A stretch of DNA of 64,000 bases from Mycolicibacterium sarraceniae (GCF_010731875.1 NZ_AP022595.1:1426001-1490000), one strand, 5' to 3'. Shown: positions 8,769 through 19,401, counted from the first letter of the stretch. Made by a program: numbers and translations. Notes: generated by a model from the letters alone, not told the origin.

Positions 8769-10157
8769 CTAGCCGGTAAACCCCTCGCCCTTTGTCGAAC
8801 GGTCGTGGTGGGAGTAGGTCAGCGAGATTTGCTTGCCGCGGGCAACCTTGCTGAGCATGGCGATCCGCTCGCGCGCGGCGGCACCGCTCTTCTTCCTGCG
8901 CTCACGGATGGGGTTGGACCACGGCAGCTTGTCGGCCACCCTCGCGATACCAACGTTGAGCTTCGTGAGATAAGTAAAGATGTGAACGCGGCGTTCGAAG
9001 TTGTAGCCGAGCGGCTCAAACAGCGTGCCCGCCACCATGGCCTCGATCTGCTGGTACCCAAACACAACCCCTGCCGGCGCAAGGGCGACGCTGGCAGTGA
9101 TCTGGTTGACGTGGCGGGCCACAATTTTCTTGACGGGCCCGGGTAGCGCCTCCGTCAGCGTCGTCAGGTGCACGGGACCGGCGATGGCATCGACGAGTGG
9201 AGCACGCCACGGGGATGGGTTACCTCCCCTGGCCAGAACATAATTCAGCGATTTGATCAGCTCGATGCCGGTGGGTGAGCGGAGCGGTTCAGGGGCTCCC
9301 CACAACCGCCCGGAGAACGAGGAATACTCGGCGAGGTCCTCGAGCTGTTGCGGGGTCAGCGTGCGACCGAAGGCATGGTCGACGAGACGTCCGAGCAGCA
9401 TGCCGCTGCCGAACCCCAGCAACGACGTCGTGGGAATCGGCTCGCCGAACTTGAGATAGACGTCGTCACCCCATTTCTTTCGCAGGCCGCGGCTGGCCAG
9501 TGCGTGCATCAACCGCACGCGCACCACGTCTTGGAAGGCTTCCGAATCACGGTCGAAGATGTCTGGCAGGGTGAATTCTGCGAATACTCGTGCGGTTTCG
9601 ATGAATCGGCGTGGGCCGTCGTCGGCGAATCGGCCGGTGGCGCCCGTAGCGGCGGAGATATCCCCGGTCATCGCGGTCTCGTAGAACGCCCACCCCCGGA
9701 TGATCGTCGTTGCGGCGAACGTGCTCGATATCGCCAGCATTCGGCCGCGTTCGGCGGCGACAAGATCGAACTGAGCGGGCAGCTGATCCAGGTGCTCGAA
9801 GAGCTCAACGAGCTCCCGTGGCGGATCCGTGAGCGTGTCGATGCCCTGGGTCAACGCCTGCTCGAACAGCCCGCGGCCCTGCTCATAACCGAGGCGCTCG
9901 AACGCCTCGACCACACCGATCATGAGTTCGTCACGTTGCCAGAAATAGTCGTCCCGGATGCGGGTGAGATCGCTGGGCTCGACTTCTTTGTCGATATCGA
10001 TCCACTCACCGAAGATGAACTCGCGCATACCACGCCATTGGTCGGCGAAGTGGTCGCGACCTGGCGGGATGGGCCGCAGCGGCCGGTCGGGGTGGTCACG
10101 TCGATTGAAGTCGACGTCCTCAAGTAGTAACTGCGGACGCTGGCCGGTCACCGTCAT
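8769..10157 (-). CDS. oxygenase MpaB/Lcp-like family protein (DUF2236)
   Basis: 462 aa, all-helical and without a signal peptide. The features SSTFAATTIIRGWAFYETAMTG and the conserved RVRLMHALASRGLRKKW (with RLMHA) match the ER/MpaB/latex-clearing-protein superfamily, in which an Arg/His-rich helix bundle binds a b-type haem. Members oxidise or cleave unsaturated hydrocarbons, but most mycobacterial copies are uncharacterised. The length is slightly above the usual ~400 aa. The family call is reasonably firm; the reaction is not known. Confidence 0.7.
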   Translation of the reverse strand: MTVTGQRPQLLLEDVDFNRRDHPDRPLRPIPPGRDHFADQWRGMREFIFGEWIDIDKEVEPSDLTRIRDDYFWQRDELMIGVVEAFERLGYEQGRGLFEQALTQGIDTLTDPPRELVELFEHLDQLPAQFDLVAAERGRMLAISSTFAATTIIRGWAFYETAMTGDISAATGATGRFADDGPRRFIETARVFAEFTLPDIFDRDSEAFQDVVRVRLMHALASRGLRKKWGDDVYLKFGEPIPTTSLLGFGSGMLLGRLVDHAFGRTLTPQQLEDLAEYSSFSGRLWGAPEPLRSPTGIELIKSLNYVLARGGNPSPWRAPLVDAIAGPVHLTTLTEALPGPVKKIVARHVNQITASVALAPAGVVFGYQQIEAMVAGTLFEPLGYNFERRVHIFTYLTKLNVGIARVADKLPWSNPIRERRKKSGAAARERIAMLSKVARGKQISLTYSHHDRSTKGEGFTG

Positions 10158-10326
10158 GAAGCGACGTTATCGCGGCCGGGATCATCTGGCAACGACCGTT
10201 GTCAATTGGTGCGGACTATTACCTCTGTCCTGTGCCGATCACCCGACCCCAAGCGGCCCGGCGGTAGTGGCAAACGACAACGGACCGAGGTCGCAGCGGG
10301 ATCACCTCCGCGAGGGGTGACCGCAG

Positions 10327-10758
10327 CTAACCCTGTTGCGGCGAGTAATCCCACGACAGTGTTCTGACGGGGGTCATGCGGATGTAGGCGGCGCCCGGTC
10401 TGGGTTCGGTGGGCCAATCGGACTCCGGCACGCCCCGCGCCCGAGCACCTTGCCTTGAGAGCTCAAGTGCTTCGGTTGATTCGCGAACGATACGGGCGAG
10501 ACCTTGGAGCAGCACTCCCCGGATATCGGCCATGGTAGAGCCGTCTTCGAGCAAGACACTCACATGCGGGTTGCTTTCGACGTTGGCAACTTTGCGAGTC
10601 CCATCACGCACTCCCATGACGATGTCGCGGCCAAGGCGGAAGTATCCGAGGGGTACCGAGTGCGGAAATCCGTCCTTGTCGATGGTGCTCAGGACCGCCC
10701 AGCCCGGGCGGCTATCCAAATACGCCGCAACTTCGTCATCAGTGAGTTTTCTTGGCAT
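10327..10758 (-). CDS. pyridoxamine 5'-phosphate oxidase-like (PPOX-fold) protein
   Basis: 143 aa. The split beta-barrel flavin-binding fold is seen in GWAVLSTIDKDGFPHSVPLGY, DIVMGVRDGTRKVANVESNPHVSVLLED and the closing PGAAYIRMTPVRTLSWDY. Mycobacterial proteins of this size use F420, FMN or haem as ligand in oxidoreductase or carrier roles. No substrate can be inferred. It stands alone between the MpaB-like gene and the CIA30 gene, with 29 nt to the latter on the same strand. Confidence 0.8.
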   Translation of the reverse strand: MPRKLTDDEVAAYLDSRPGWAVLSTIDKDGFPHSVPLGYFRLGRDIVMGVRDGTRKVANVESNPHVSVLLEDGSTMADIRGVLLQGLARIVRESTEALELSRQGARARGVPESDWPTEPRPGAAYIRMTPVRTLSWDYSPQQG

Positions 10759-10787
10759 GACAAGAGTTTAGGCGCCGCGCGGATTCT

Positions 10788-11426
10788 TCAACTTGACGTG
10801 TCGATGTCACTGACGACGAGTGTGAACGGGCCTTCCTGCTTGTCGAGGATGTAGATCCCGACCCGGCTGATGGTTGAGGGGTCCAGAGGCGGCGCAAGTA
10901 CGGGATCGAGGAACATGCCCGCCGGCTGAAAGCCGCTGACCGGCAGGTCGTAGGTTCTTCGGACGCCGGGGTCGGTCGAGAAGCGCTGGATGTAGGACCA
11001 GGGCTGTCCCGTCTCCACCTTCACCACGTAGGTCTTGCCGTCGCCCAGTGCGCGCACACTCAGCGACGTCGCACCGCTTGCCCGGTGCCCGATCTCTGGA
11101 TCGACGGGACCGCGGGCCGAGGCGAATCCGCCGTTGTTGTCCAGCGAGATGTTGCCCGAGAACATGAGGCCACCCTCACCGAATGCGACCGCCGAGGTCG
11201 ACCGGCCACCCATGACGGGATCATTGACCGTTGTCCAGGCGGCCACCTCAGCGGGATCACCGAGGTCGACGAGAACGGCTGGGGCGCCGGGGCGAGGAGC
11301 GGTCGCCGTGGTCGTCGGTTCGTCCGCCCGGGCGATCTGACCCGTGCTCCCGCCAGCCACGATCAGTGCTGCCAAGCACATAATCGCCGGACCATTCCGC
11401 GCCCGCCAACGTTGATCACTGCTCAT
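10788..11426 (-). CDS. exported CIA30-domain protein
   Basis: About 212 aa from the ATG at 11426 (MSSDQRWRARNGP). An N-terminal signal-like hydrophobic stretch (AIMCLAALIVAGG) is followed by a CIA30-type beta-sandwich. Diagnostic pieces are WTTVNDPVMGGRSTS, FSGNISLDNNGGFASARG and the C-terminal ISRVGIYILDKQEGPFTLVV. The family is named after a mitochondrial complex I assembly factor. In bacteria it is a carbohydrate-binding-like fold of unknown role. A start 24 codons upstream is possible but would put a charged leader before the signal sequence. Confidence 0.75.
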   Translation of the reverse strand: MSSDQRWRARNGPAIMCLAALIVAGGSTGQIARADEPTTTATAPRPGAPAVLVDLGDPAEVAAWTTVNDPVMGGRSTSAVAFGEGGLMFSGNISLDNNGGFASARGPVDPEIGHRASGATSLSVRALGDGKTYVVKVETGQPWSYIQRFSTDPGVRRTYDLPVSGFQPAGMFLDPVLAPPLDPSTISRVGIYILDKQEGPFTLVVSDIDTSS

Positions 11427-11579
11427 CACCCCAATGTAGGGACGCGGTGGGTCATATGGACGAACAACGGGCCGACCATGTTCCTGTCGTGCCCGCAATG
11501 CCGATCTTATGGTCGACGCGCGATCCCGCGATCGGTCAGTCGGTGGGCGTCGCGCAGATGTCGATCCGCACGTGCGCGG

Positions 11580-13232
<1,653 letters not shown>

Positions 13233-13316
13233 TTAAATGGCTTTTTCACCTGCGTCACCATCTGCACGCCGCGCTGCCTGTGGTTTGGGAATTCTGCCAG
13301 GTCTAGCGTGGGCGAA

Positions 13317-13673
13317 ATGGGTTTGTTCAGTCATGAGGAGTTCCCGGATCCGGCCGACGGCGTTGGTGGTGGGGTTGTTGAGCGAGCTCGGGGTGCCCAG
13401 GTGGGCGAGTACGGGGTGGATGAACGTGTGGTCGTGGGTCCGGGGTTGCCGCCTGAGGATGGTTCGTGCGGTCAGTTCGCTGTGCAGTTTCACGTGTCTA
13501 CGTCAATGCTGGTCGGGCTGAAACGTATTGCGGATATGCGTGGGGTCAGCGTGCCAGAGGTATGCCGGCAGGTGATCGGCGTATTTGTTGCCCAGCAGGA
13601 GGGTGAGCTGGGCGCATTGCTCGCCGCCGAGGCCGAGGCGGCTGATTACCGGCCGAGTTTGGGTGAGGCGTAG
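13317..13673 (+). CDS. small hypothetical protein with possible ribbon-helix-helix-like tail
   Basis: 118 aa from the ATG at 13317. The first half is Gly/Val-rich and low in recognisable features. The second half (VSTSMLVGLKRIADMRGVSVPEVCRQVIGVFV) has the length and pattern of a CopG/RHS-like dimerisation helix pair. No ribosome site stands out and a competing minus-strand frame exists, so coding status is uncertain. I do not recognise a family. Confidence 0.4.
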   Translation: MGLFSHEEFPDPADGVGGGVVERARGAQVGEYGVDERVVVGPGLPPEDGSCGQFAVQFHVSTSMLVGLKRIADMRGVSVPEVCRQVIGVFVAQQEGELGALLAAEAEAADYRPSLGEA

Positions 13674-14193
13674 TCAGGCTGAATCGCCCAATGGCACATC
13701 AGATTCCCTCCGACCGGATTGTAGAAGCCCGGACGCCGGATATCTCCGGATCGAGGCCCTGCTCACCGTCACCGCGGGTGACGACATGCGCACCGTCATC
13801 TACGGATGGGACGGCGAGAGTGCCGACGGGCCGACCTGCGGAACGCCCAGCGCGTCGGCGATCCGATGTGGGTTCTCGGATTCTGTGTCATCTTGCGATG
13901 CATTGAACAGCGGCGATGCGAGGTGTCTCGGATCTTGTCGTCGATGATTCATCTCAGATTCCCGTCATTTCCTCAGGCCGCGTGATAGCCGAGTTCTACG
14001 CCTGCCAGAGCGGCGACCGCCGTTGACTTGAGGCAGTGCCATTCCGTCACATGACACACGCCGTCAACCAGGCAAACCCGGGTCGACGCGGTGGGTGAGC
14101 GAGTGCTCGTCGCCGAACCGCCGGGACCAGTACCGAGGTGGTGCGGTGGCATCGACTGCACATAGAAATGTGGTGTGCCCTCGGTTGGATACG
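13674..14193. other. intergenic stretch, nothing recognised
   Basis: About 520 nt with only short overlapping frames. None has a ribosome site or a recognisable family. It may contain decayed coding sequence. Confidence 0.4.
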
Positions 14194-14697
14194 TCAGTTC
14201 GCTTGTGAGAGTGTGAAGAACGCGCTCGTTTCTTGGCCGATTACCGCTGCGGCTCCGAGGATGGTGTGCTCGTCGATGCGGCGCAGGTAGTCAATGACGG
14301 GTTCACGGAGATAAATGATGGCGGCGCTGACGGTGCCGCGGTATTCGACCATCCGCATGCACGCGACGGGATCGGTGACTTCGACCCGTGACCGGACAGC
14401 TGCCACATCGGGAACACCTTCGGCGATGGCCTCGGCGATTCCGGCGGGGTCGGCGGCGAACAACTCGCCGCTATCCGCGCGGTAGAGCAAGGTGTCGACG
14501 TGGTCGTCATCGGTGAAGCGCATCCCGTACCAACCCGCGCTCACGAGTGGAGGTGTCGGCTGGTTGTCGACGCGGACGTGGCGGGCTCTCCACAGTCCGA
14601 TCATCTCGGCGGTGTGGACCGGGGGCAGTTCGGTGAACATCGCCTCAATCTCAGACGCCGTATAGGGTTCGCCGGCACTGAAAGACGACGATGTCAT
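14194..14697 (-). CDS. GXWXG/DUF4334 protein
   Basis: 167 aa with two known small domains. The N-terminal GXWXG-type region has MIGLWRARHV and SAGWYGMRF. The C-terminal DUF4334 part contains RMVEYRGTVSAAIIY, VIDYLRRID and LGAAAVIG. These proteins are often next to oxidoreductases, but their activity is not established. The gene overlaps the stop of the upstream FAD monooxygenase by 4 nt (ATGA), so the two are co-translated and probably serve one pathway. Confidence 0.8.
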   Translation of the reverse strand: MTSSSFSAGEPYTASEIEAMFTELPPVHTAEMIGLWRARHVRVDNQPTPPLVSAGWYGMRFTDDDHVDTLLYRADSGELFAADPAGIAEAIAEGVPDVAAVRSRVEVTDPVACMRMVEYRGTVSAAIIYLREPVIDYLRRIDEHTILGAAAVIGQETSAFFTLSQAN

Positions 14698-15947
14698 GCG
14701 TTCACCTCCGCTCGGGTGGCGGCGGCGATGTCTGTGCCGCGGATGCGCATCATGGGTAGCTTGCTCATCGCCCTGTTCACGACTGGTGCCACGACTGATG
14801 AGCGGCGGGCGGCCATCATGGCGCGGCGCGCCAGGATGCCTGCCTGGTTGGACGGGGTGAACAGGCTGGAGGCTTTGGTGCCCATGCTCTGAAAATTGTT
14901 GGTGTAGTGGCGCAGTCGCTGTTCCCAGTCGGTCAGAGCGTCTTCGAGGTTGCCGGTGTGTTCTTCGAACACAGTACCGAGTAGTTCACCTCCGGCCAGT
15001 CCGGTGGAGGAACCCATACCGGAGTACAGGGTCGGGCACCACGCGGAGTCACCGACCAGGACTACCCGACCGCGGTGCCAACTGTCGAGATGGGGCTGCT
15101 CGACCGAATCGAACAGATAGGTGTCGGCTGCCGCGAAGTCGTCGATCACCTCGGCGAGGATCTCACCGTAGGGCGGCGGGCCGTACACGGCACGGATCCG
15201 TTCGGCGGGGGTCTGGGTGAACTCAGCGTCGACGTCGTCGGTGCGGTACGAGAACAGCGCAGTAGGCAGGTGGTCTTTGAACGGGTAGACGATCATCGAA
15301 CGGCCCGGCTCGTTGAGCATCGCGCCGTCACCGATGCGCATGGTCGCCGGCGTCTTGGGCAGTTCAAAAGCCGCGATCATGTAGTTGAGCCGACGCAGAT
15401 AGCGCTCGTGCGGGCCGAACACCAACGACCGCACCGTAGAACGCACGCCGTCGGCACCGACCACCAAATCAAAGTGCTCGGTGGTATCGGCCTCCGCAAC
15501 CAGATCGTGCAACGTCACGTCGACCCCATCAGAGTCCTGGTCGATCTTGGTCGGCACCGTGGAGTACCGGACCTCGACATCCTTGGGCAGCGCGGTGAAC
15601 AGAGCCTGCTCGACATCGCCGCGCAGCATCAGCTCGGGCTTGGGTGTGACCGGCAAGTCGAAAAGGTTGATGCCCTTGCGCCTCTTGCCGGATCGCTCGA
15701 TCTCGTACATGACACTGTCGCCTGTCGGAGTGCGGTCAGGCAGGGCGTCATAGATGCCCAGCCGTTTGGCGGCTGCCTGCCCGACGCCGAACGTGGCGAT
15801 GAAATATCCACCGGTCCGCCGGCCAGGTGCACGTTCCACGACCACCGTCTCCCAGCCCAGCCCACGCAACCGGATCGCGGTGGCCATCCCGCTGATCCCC
15901 AAGCCCACGACCAACACGCGGCCCGGCGCAATCCCTGTCACGCCCAT
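14694..15947 (-). CDS. FAD-dependent monooxygenase (TetX/PHBH-like)
   Basis: 417 aa. The N-terminal Rossmann motif VLVVGLGISGMATAIRLRGLG binds FAD. DLVVGADGVRSTVRS is the DG motif of group A flavin hydroxylases. VVLVGDSAWCPTLYSGMGS is the third FAD-binding motif, with an unusual Cys-Pro in place of the common His-Pro. This class uses NAD(P)H and oxygen to hydroxylate small aromatic or antibiotic substrates. Its regulator is probably the divergent TetR gene across the palindrome at 15990-16021. That arrangement suggests induction by the substrate or a toxic compound. Confidence 0.88.
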   Translation of the reverse strand: MGVTGIAPGRVLVVGLGISGMATAIRLRGLGWETVVVERAPGRRTGGYFIATFGVGQAAAKRLGIYDALPDRTPTGDSVMYEIERSGKRRKGINLFDLPVTPKPELMLRGDVEQALFTALPKDVEVRYSTVPTKIDQDSDGVDVTLHDLVAEADTTEHFDLVVGADGVRSTVRSLVFGPHERYLRRLNYMIAAFELPKTPATMRIGDGAMLNEPGRSMIVYPFKDHLPTALFSYRTDDVDAEFTQTPAERIRAVYGPPPYGEILAEVIDDFAAADTYLFDSVEQPHLDSWHRGRVVLVGDSAWCPTLYSGMGSSTGLAGGELLGTVFEEHTGNLEDALTDWEQRLRHYTNNFQSMGTKASSLFTPSNQAGILARRAMMAARRSSVVAPVVNRAMSKLPMMRIRGTDIAAATRAEVNA

Positions 15948-15989
15948 GTCATCCCTCTTTCACTTCGGTTCACAATGGCGGTGGTGCCG

Positions 15990-16021
15990 CACAATAAGAT
16001 GTAAAATTACATCTTATTGTG
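15990..16021. promoter_or_regulatory. perfect 15-bp-arm palindrome, TetR operator
   Basis: The left arm CACAATAAGATGTAA and its exact reverse complement are separated by AA. The site sits between the divergent monooxygenase (start 15947) and tetR (start about 16073). A further TAAGATGT half-site lies at about 16040. This AT-rich palindrome stands out sharply from the GC-rich surroundings. It is placed to control both genes, which is typical of TetR autoregulation. Binding is inferred. Confidence 0.8.
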
Positions 16022-16072
16022 ACTGTACAGCCTCGAATGTAAGATGTGCAAGTACTTCTTAAGGAAGAGGGT

Positions 16073-16663
16073 GTGTTGGAGCGACGTCGGGGCGTAGCCC
16101 TTGAATACGCGCTGCTTGATGCGGCGTGCGCAGAGTTGTCCGAGAAGGGCTACGCCAATTTCACGATGGATGCAGTCGCCGTACGGGCGGGCACTAGTAC
16201 GCCGGTTCTCTATCGGCGCTGGTCCAACAAGCGGGATCTGGCGCGGGCTGCGGTCGGCCACACCGCGCGTAACAGCGAACTAGAGCTTCCGGATACCGGC
16301 AGTCTGCGTGGCGACGTGCTCGCGCTCATGCGTCAGAGCAACCAGCCAGGGGCCAGGCTCATTACGATGATCAGCGTCCATCTGGGAGGTTACTTTCAGG
16401 AGACCGGCACTAGCCCCGCTGAGCTCGTCGGCCAGCTGGCTCCTGAACTACCCCTGCTCGGTGCGGTCGACACCATCTACGACCGTGCGTTCGACCGAGG
16501 CGAAATTGATCCCGAACGCATCACCAACAGGATGAAAACACTGCCCTTCGACCTCCTGCGGGCCCAACTCCTGATGACGCTGCAGCCGGCACCCGATCCC
16601 GACCTCGAGGAAATCGTCGACACCCTGCTGCTACCCCTGGTGAGGGCACAGAACTCGCGCTGA
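16073..16663 (+). CDS. TetR-family transcriptional regulator
   Basis: About 196 aa from the GTG at 16073, which has AAGGA 7 nt upstream; a GTG at 16046 lacks this. The N-terminal helix-turn-helix is clear (ALLDAACAELSEKGYANFTMDAVAVRAGTSTPVLYRRWSNKRDL), with the usual YRRW-x-x-K ending. The C-terminal domain resembles TetR_C_11-type ligand domains. It is probably a repressor of itself and the divergent monooxygenase-DUF4334 operon through the palindrome between them. The ligand is unknown. Confidence 0.88.
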   Translation: MLERRRGVALEYALLDAACAELSEKGYANFTMDAVAVRAGTSTPVLYRRWSNKRDLARAAVGHTARNSELELPDTGSLRGDVLALMRQSNQPGARLITMISVHLGGYFQETGTSPAELVGQLAPELPLLGAVDTIYDRAFDRGEIDPERITNRMKTLPFDLLRAQLLMTLQPAPDPDLEEIVDTLLLPLVRAQNSR

Positions 16664-16844
16664 GTTTCAACGTTGATCAGGTATCAGAAACAGCCAGCCT
16701 GCCAACATGGCATAAAACTTGAGAAGCCCGTGTATGGGGGCTAGCTGAGGCCGAAGGCCTCGTGCTGCAAAAGGATTCGTGGGTTGCCAGCGTGGGTGAA
16801 CACTCGCTCTGGTAGTGCCACATTTGCAGATCAGGAGGCCTCCG

Positions 16845-17194
16845 GTGATTGTTCAGGGTACGAGTGTGGGGTTGGACGTGCATGCGCTTTCGGTTGTCGC
16901 GCATGGCATTGACGAGGAGACGGGCAAAATCGCGCGGGCACGGTTGTGTCCGGACTACGGCGAGGTCCTGGGCTGGCTGGGCCAGCTGCGTGCCCCGGTG
17001 CGGGTGACGCCCGCGATGCCGCGCACTTGGCCCGGCTGCTGCGGCTGGGTGAGATCACCGAAGTGACGGTCCCCGAGCCGGAGATCGAAGCGGTCCGCGA
17101 TCTGGTCCGGGCCCGCGAAGACGCCCGCGCTGATCTGATGCGGGTGCGGCATCGGCTATCGAAATTGCTTCTGCGCCAGGGCATCGTCTACTAG
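16845..17194 (+). pseudogene. IS110-family transposase remnant
   Basis: Begins GTG with an AGGAGG ribosome site. The N-terminal DEDD-type motif VGLDVHALSVVAHGIDEETG matches IS110/IS116 transposases. After about 50 codons the frame changes and sequence is lost. A second piece in another frame (DARDAAHLARLLRLGEITEV ... RHRLSKLLLRQGI) matches the middle of the same domain. The conserved C-terminal transposase_20 half is missing. It is a dead fragment just outside the Tn7-like element. Confidence 0.75.
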
Positions 17195-17386
17195 AAGTGA
17201 ACCAACCTGCGGAGAACCTATGAGCCACAGCATGATTGAAAACCATCACGGCCAGTGACGCTCGACTGTAGACAGCAGTACCGTTCACATCCGAACATCG
17301 TCCTGCGGTACCCAACCCGCGCATATCAGCCTGACACCACCGTCGTGAGCAACGACCGTCGAGGCCATCACCGGACCCAGTCAAAC

Positions 17387-17420
17387 GAAAGCCGCCCCAG
17401 CGACCGTCGGGGCGGCTTTC
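17387..17420. terminator. strong bidirectional terminator hairpin
   Basis: Perfect 12-bp arms GAAAGCCGCCCC and GGGGCGGCTTTC around a 10-nt loop. Short T-rich tracts flank it on both strands. If the adjacent Tn7-like element is removed, this hairpin lies about 40 nt after the dnaB stop codon. It is therefore probably the original dnaB terminator. Confidence 0.8.
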
Positions 17421-17448
17421 ACCTGCCCTCTTGACAAACGAGCCTCCA

Positions 17449-17560
17449 TATCAGGTTCTCACGCTGCGCTGCATCTACGCTCCCTGCTGACCAGGACTTT
17501 TGCGAGCTGTCTCACGACGACTGCACCGCCATTTGTCTCACGAAGTGCTTCCATTCCTAC
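17449..17560 (+). repeat. left end with TnsB-site-like repeats
   Basis: Three spaced copies of a motif. 17453-17473 has AGGTTCTCA-N7-CTGCA. 17508-17527 has TGTCTCA-N6-CTGCAC. A weaker copy lies at 17534-17553 (TGTCTCACGAAGTGC). Three separated transposase sites at the left end and closely packed ones at the right is the Tn7 pattern. The terminal bases read TATC or ATC before AGG rather than the TGT seen at the right end. Confidence 0.65.
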
Positions 17561-17684
17561 GCTCAGGCGGTTTTAGCGCCGGGAGTTTTCCGTTTGCGCT
17601 GGTCAAAATGGTGCGTACCGGCCGTATTGGACGTGTTGGAGCACCCGTTCTGAAAGTTTGGCCCTACTTTGGCCCTATGGTTGA

Positions 17685-18344
17685 GGCCAATACGCCCTGC
17701 TGTCCGGACCTCGAGCGACCGGTGGGCGAGGCGGCGGCGAGCCGCCGAACCCGCCGGGGAACAATGGGCGGATCGATACGCCCGACGAAACTCCGGAGCA
17801 GCGCCTGAACAGGCTGTTCGCTGGCCAGACGGCCAACGCGACGCCCGAACAGCGTGAAGCGCTGCAGCGCTGGCAGGAAAAAGGCGACCGTTTCTACCGC
17901 GAGATCCAGAAAGCCGCCCAGAATCAACGGGCTACCCCACTTGCCTACCAGGTGATGGATGACCTCCAGGATCTGATGGTGCCGCTGCCCGAAGACGTGG
18001 AAGTGTGGCGCGGTATCCGCAATTCAGTGGCGGTCTTCGGCGTGCCGGCGGCCAAGATCGACAGCCTAATCGGTGGAGACGGGACAGAAGTTCCGATGTT
18101 CTTCGCGACATCGCTTTCTAGGAATGTTGCGGCGACGGAATTCACCACACCAGGGCCTTACCCGGTCCTGTACAAAATCACTGCTCAGGCAGGTACGCCG
18201 GCGGTGGGGGTGTCTCCGATAGGGCAACAAAGCGACGCCTACCAGCAGGAACTCCTCTTTCCTCCGGGTGTCGTTGTGCGTATCCTCAGAGTTGACCGGC
18301 GACTTAGGGTTCCTGTGGTCGACGTGGAGGTGAGCGATGGGTAA
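17685..18344 (+). pseudogene. ADP-ribosyltransferase toxin C-terminal fragment
   Basis: An open frame from 17685 with no plausible start until GTG 17952. It encodes a Gly/Pro-rich linker (GGGEPPNPPGNN), a charged helix, then an ADP-ribosyltransferase fold. Numbered from the GTG, Arg20 is in VWRG, the Thr53-Ser54 motif in FFATSLSR, and Gln98-x-Glu100 in YQQELLFPPG. These are the R-S-E catalytic set of VIP2/C3-like toxins that transfer ADP-ribose from NAD to proteins. Such domains form the tips of mycobacterial polymorphic toxins. The N-terminal delivery part is missing and no ribosome site precedes the GTG, so it looks like an orphan tip just inside the transposon's left end. Confidence 0.72.
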
Positions 18345-18561
18345 GTGGGACGACGACATCCCGTTGCAGCCTCGTGGGAGCGTGCAGCCGAGTTCTGTGG
18401 CCGCTCTCCTTCGGACGCTGAAGCTGACGGACGCCTCGGAGCATGACCAGTCGGCTGGCATCCGGGCATGGTTGAAGAATCACAAACCCAGCCCCGGCAT
18501 GGAGTACAGCCTGCGCCGTAAGGGTTACGGCAGTCTGCTAGACAGCCGCGCCACCGCCTAG
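18337..18561 (+). CDS. small protein overlapping the ART toxin, possible immunity partner
   Basis: 74 aa. The ATG lies inside the toxin's last codons (8-nt overlap), so translation is coupled. The protein is small and charged, with the pattern PSSVAALLRTLKLTDASEHD and a basic tail. No family is recognised. Immunity genes for polymorphic toxins usually follow directly downstream, which makes that role possible. Typical immunity proteins are larger, so this is only a guess. Confidence 0.55.
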   Translation: MGKWDDDIPLQPRGSVQPSSVAALLRTLKLTDASEHDQSAGIRAWLKNHKPSPGMEYSLRRKGYGSLLDSRATA

Positions 18562-18736
18562 TTTCTAGCCTCGATTTTTCGTCCTGGTGGTGGTTCGTCT
18601 CTGTGCGGGGTTGGGTAGGCGGATCTGGGTTTTAGGGGTCTGGCCGTGTTCGGTGGTCCCGTGTCGCCGGGTGGGGCGGGCTTTCCCAGGGCCAGTGGAT
18701 CTTTCCTGGTTGGTTGGTCGCAGGAGGTCAGCGTCA

Positions 18737-19003
18737 GCCGAAAGCGGTGCAGATTGTCTGCCACGCGGTGGCGATGATCGCTGCCCAGCGCCAGGTGGGG
18801 TCGATGCGCAGGCGTACTTGTCGTGCTCCGCGGGTGATGCTGGCCGCGACGTGCAGGACTCGCTAGCGGAGGGTGGTGATTTCGACGCGGGCCAGGTCAG
18901 GGTGGTCGGCGAAGCCGAGGAGCCGGGTCCAGGTGACCAGATCGGCGACGGCCAGCACGATGTCGAGCCAGACTGCTGGTGAACCGAAATGGCTTGTGGC
19001 CTT
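18737..19003 (-). pseudogene. IS1380-family transposase C-terminal remnant
   Basis: The minus strand reads WLDIVLAVADLVTWTRLLGF, then a TAG stop in place of a conserved residue, then RVLHVAASITRGARQVRLRI and a WRWAAIIATAWQ ending with a stop at 18737. This is the end of an IS1380-type DDE transposase. It is cut off exactly where the IS3 element begins (19004). The downstream ~180 nt (18560-18736) is probably the rest of the same IS end. Confidence 0.68.
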
Positions 19004-19057
19004 TGAAACGCCCTGGAAATCCCGGAGGCTCCTGACCTTGGAAACGAGGATGCAGGT

Positions 19058-19401
19058 ATGCCGAAGGAACAGTCTGCCGGGAAGCCCACGGCGCGTCGTT
19101 ACAGCCCGGAGGAGAAGGCCGCTGCGGTGCGGATGGTCCGGGCTCTGCGTGCCGAGTTGGGGACCGAGCAGGGAACCGTGTCGCGGGTGGCCCGCCAACT
19201 CGGCTACGGGGTGGAGTCGGTGCGGTCCTGGGTGCGTCAAGCCGATATTGACGAGGATGCGCTCCGGGAGTGTCCAGCGCGGAGTCGTCACGGATCAAAG
19301 AGCTCGAGCAGGAGATCCGAGAACTCAAGCGTGCCAACGAAATACTGAAACGTGCGGCCAGTTTTTTCGGGGCGGAGCTCGACCGCCAACACAAGAAATA
19401 G
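19058..19401 (+). pseudogene. IS3 OrfA, frameshifted
   Basis: Starts ATG with a weak GAGGATG-type site. The HTH_Tnp_1 region is intact (RRYSPEEKAAAVRMVRALRA ... GYGVESVRSWVRQADID). Near 19260-19285 the frame is lost. The leucine-zipper continuation (SSRIKELEQEIRELKRANEI then LKRAASFFGAEL) lies in another frame and ends at the TAG at 19399-19401. Confidence 0.8.

Noticed and set aside
17503..17507. Left transposon end at the TGT of 17508
   Set aside because: The flank CGAGC does not match CTCCG, and a better terminal repeat copy lies further out at 17453.
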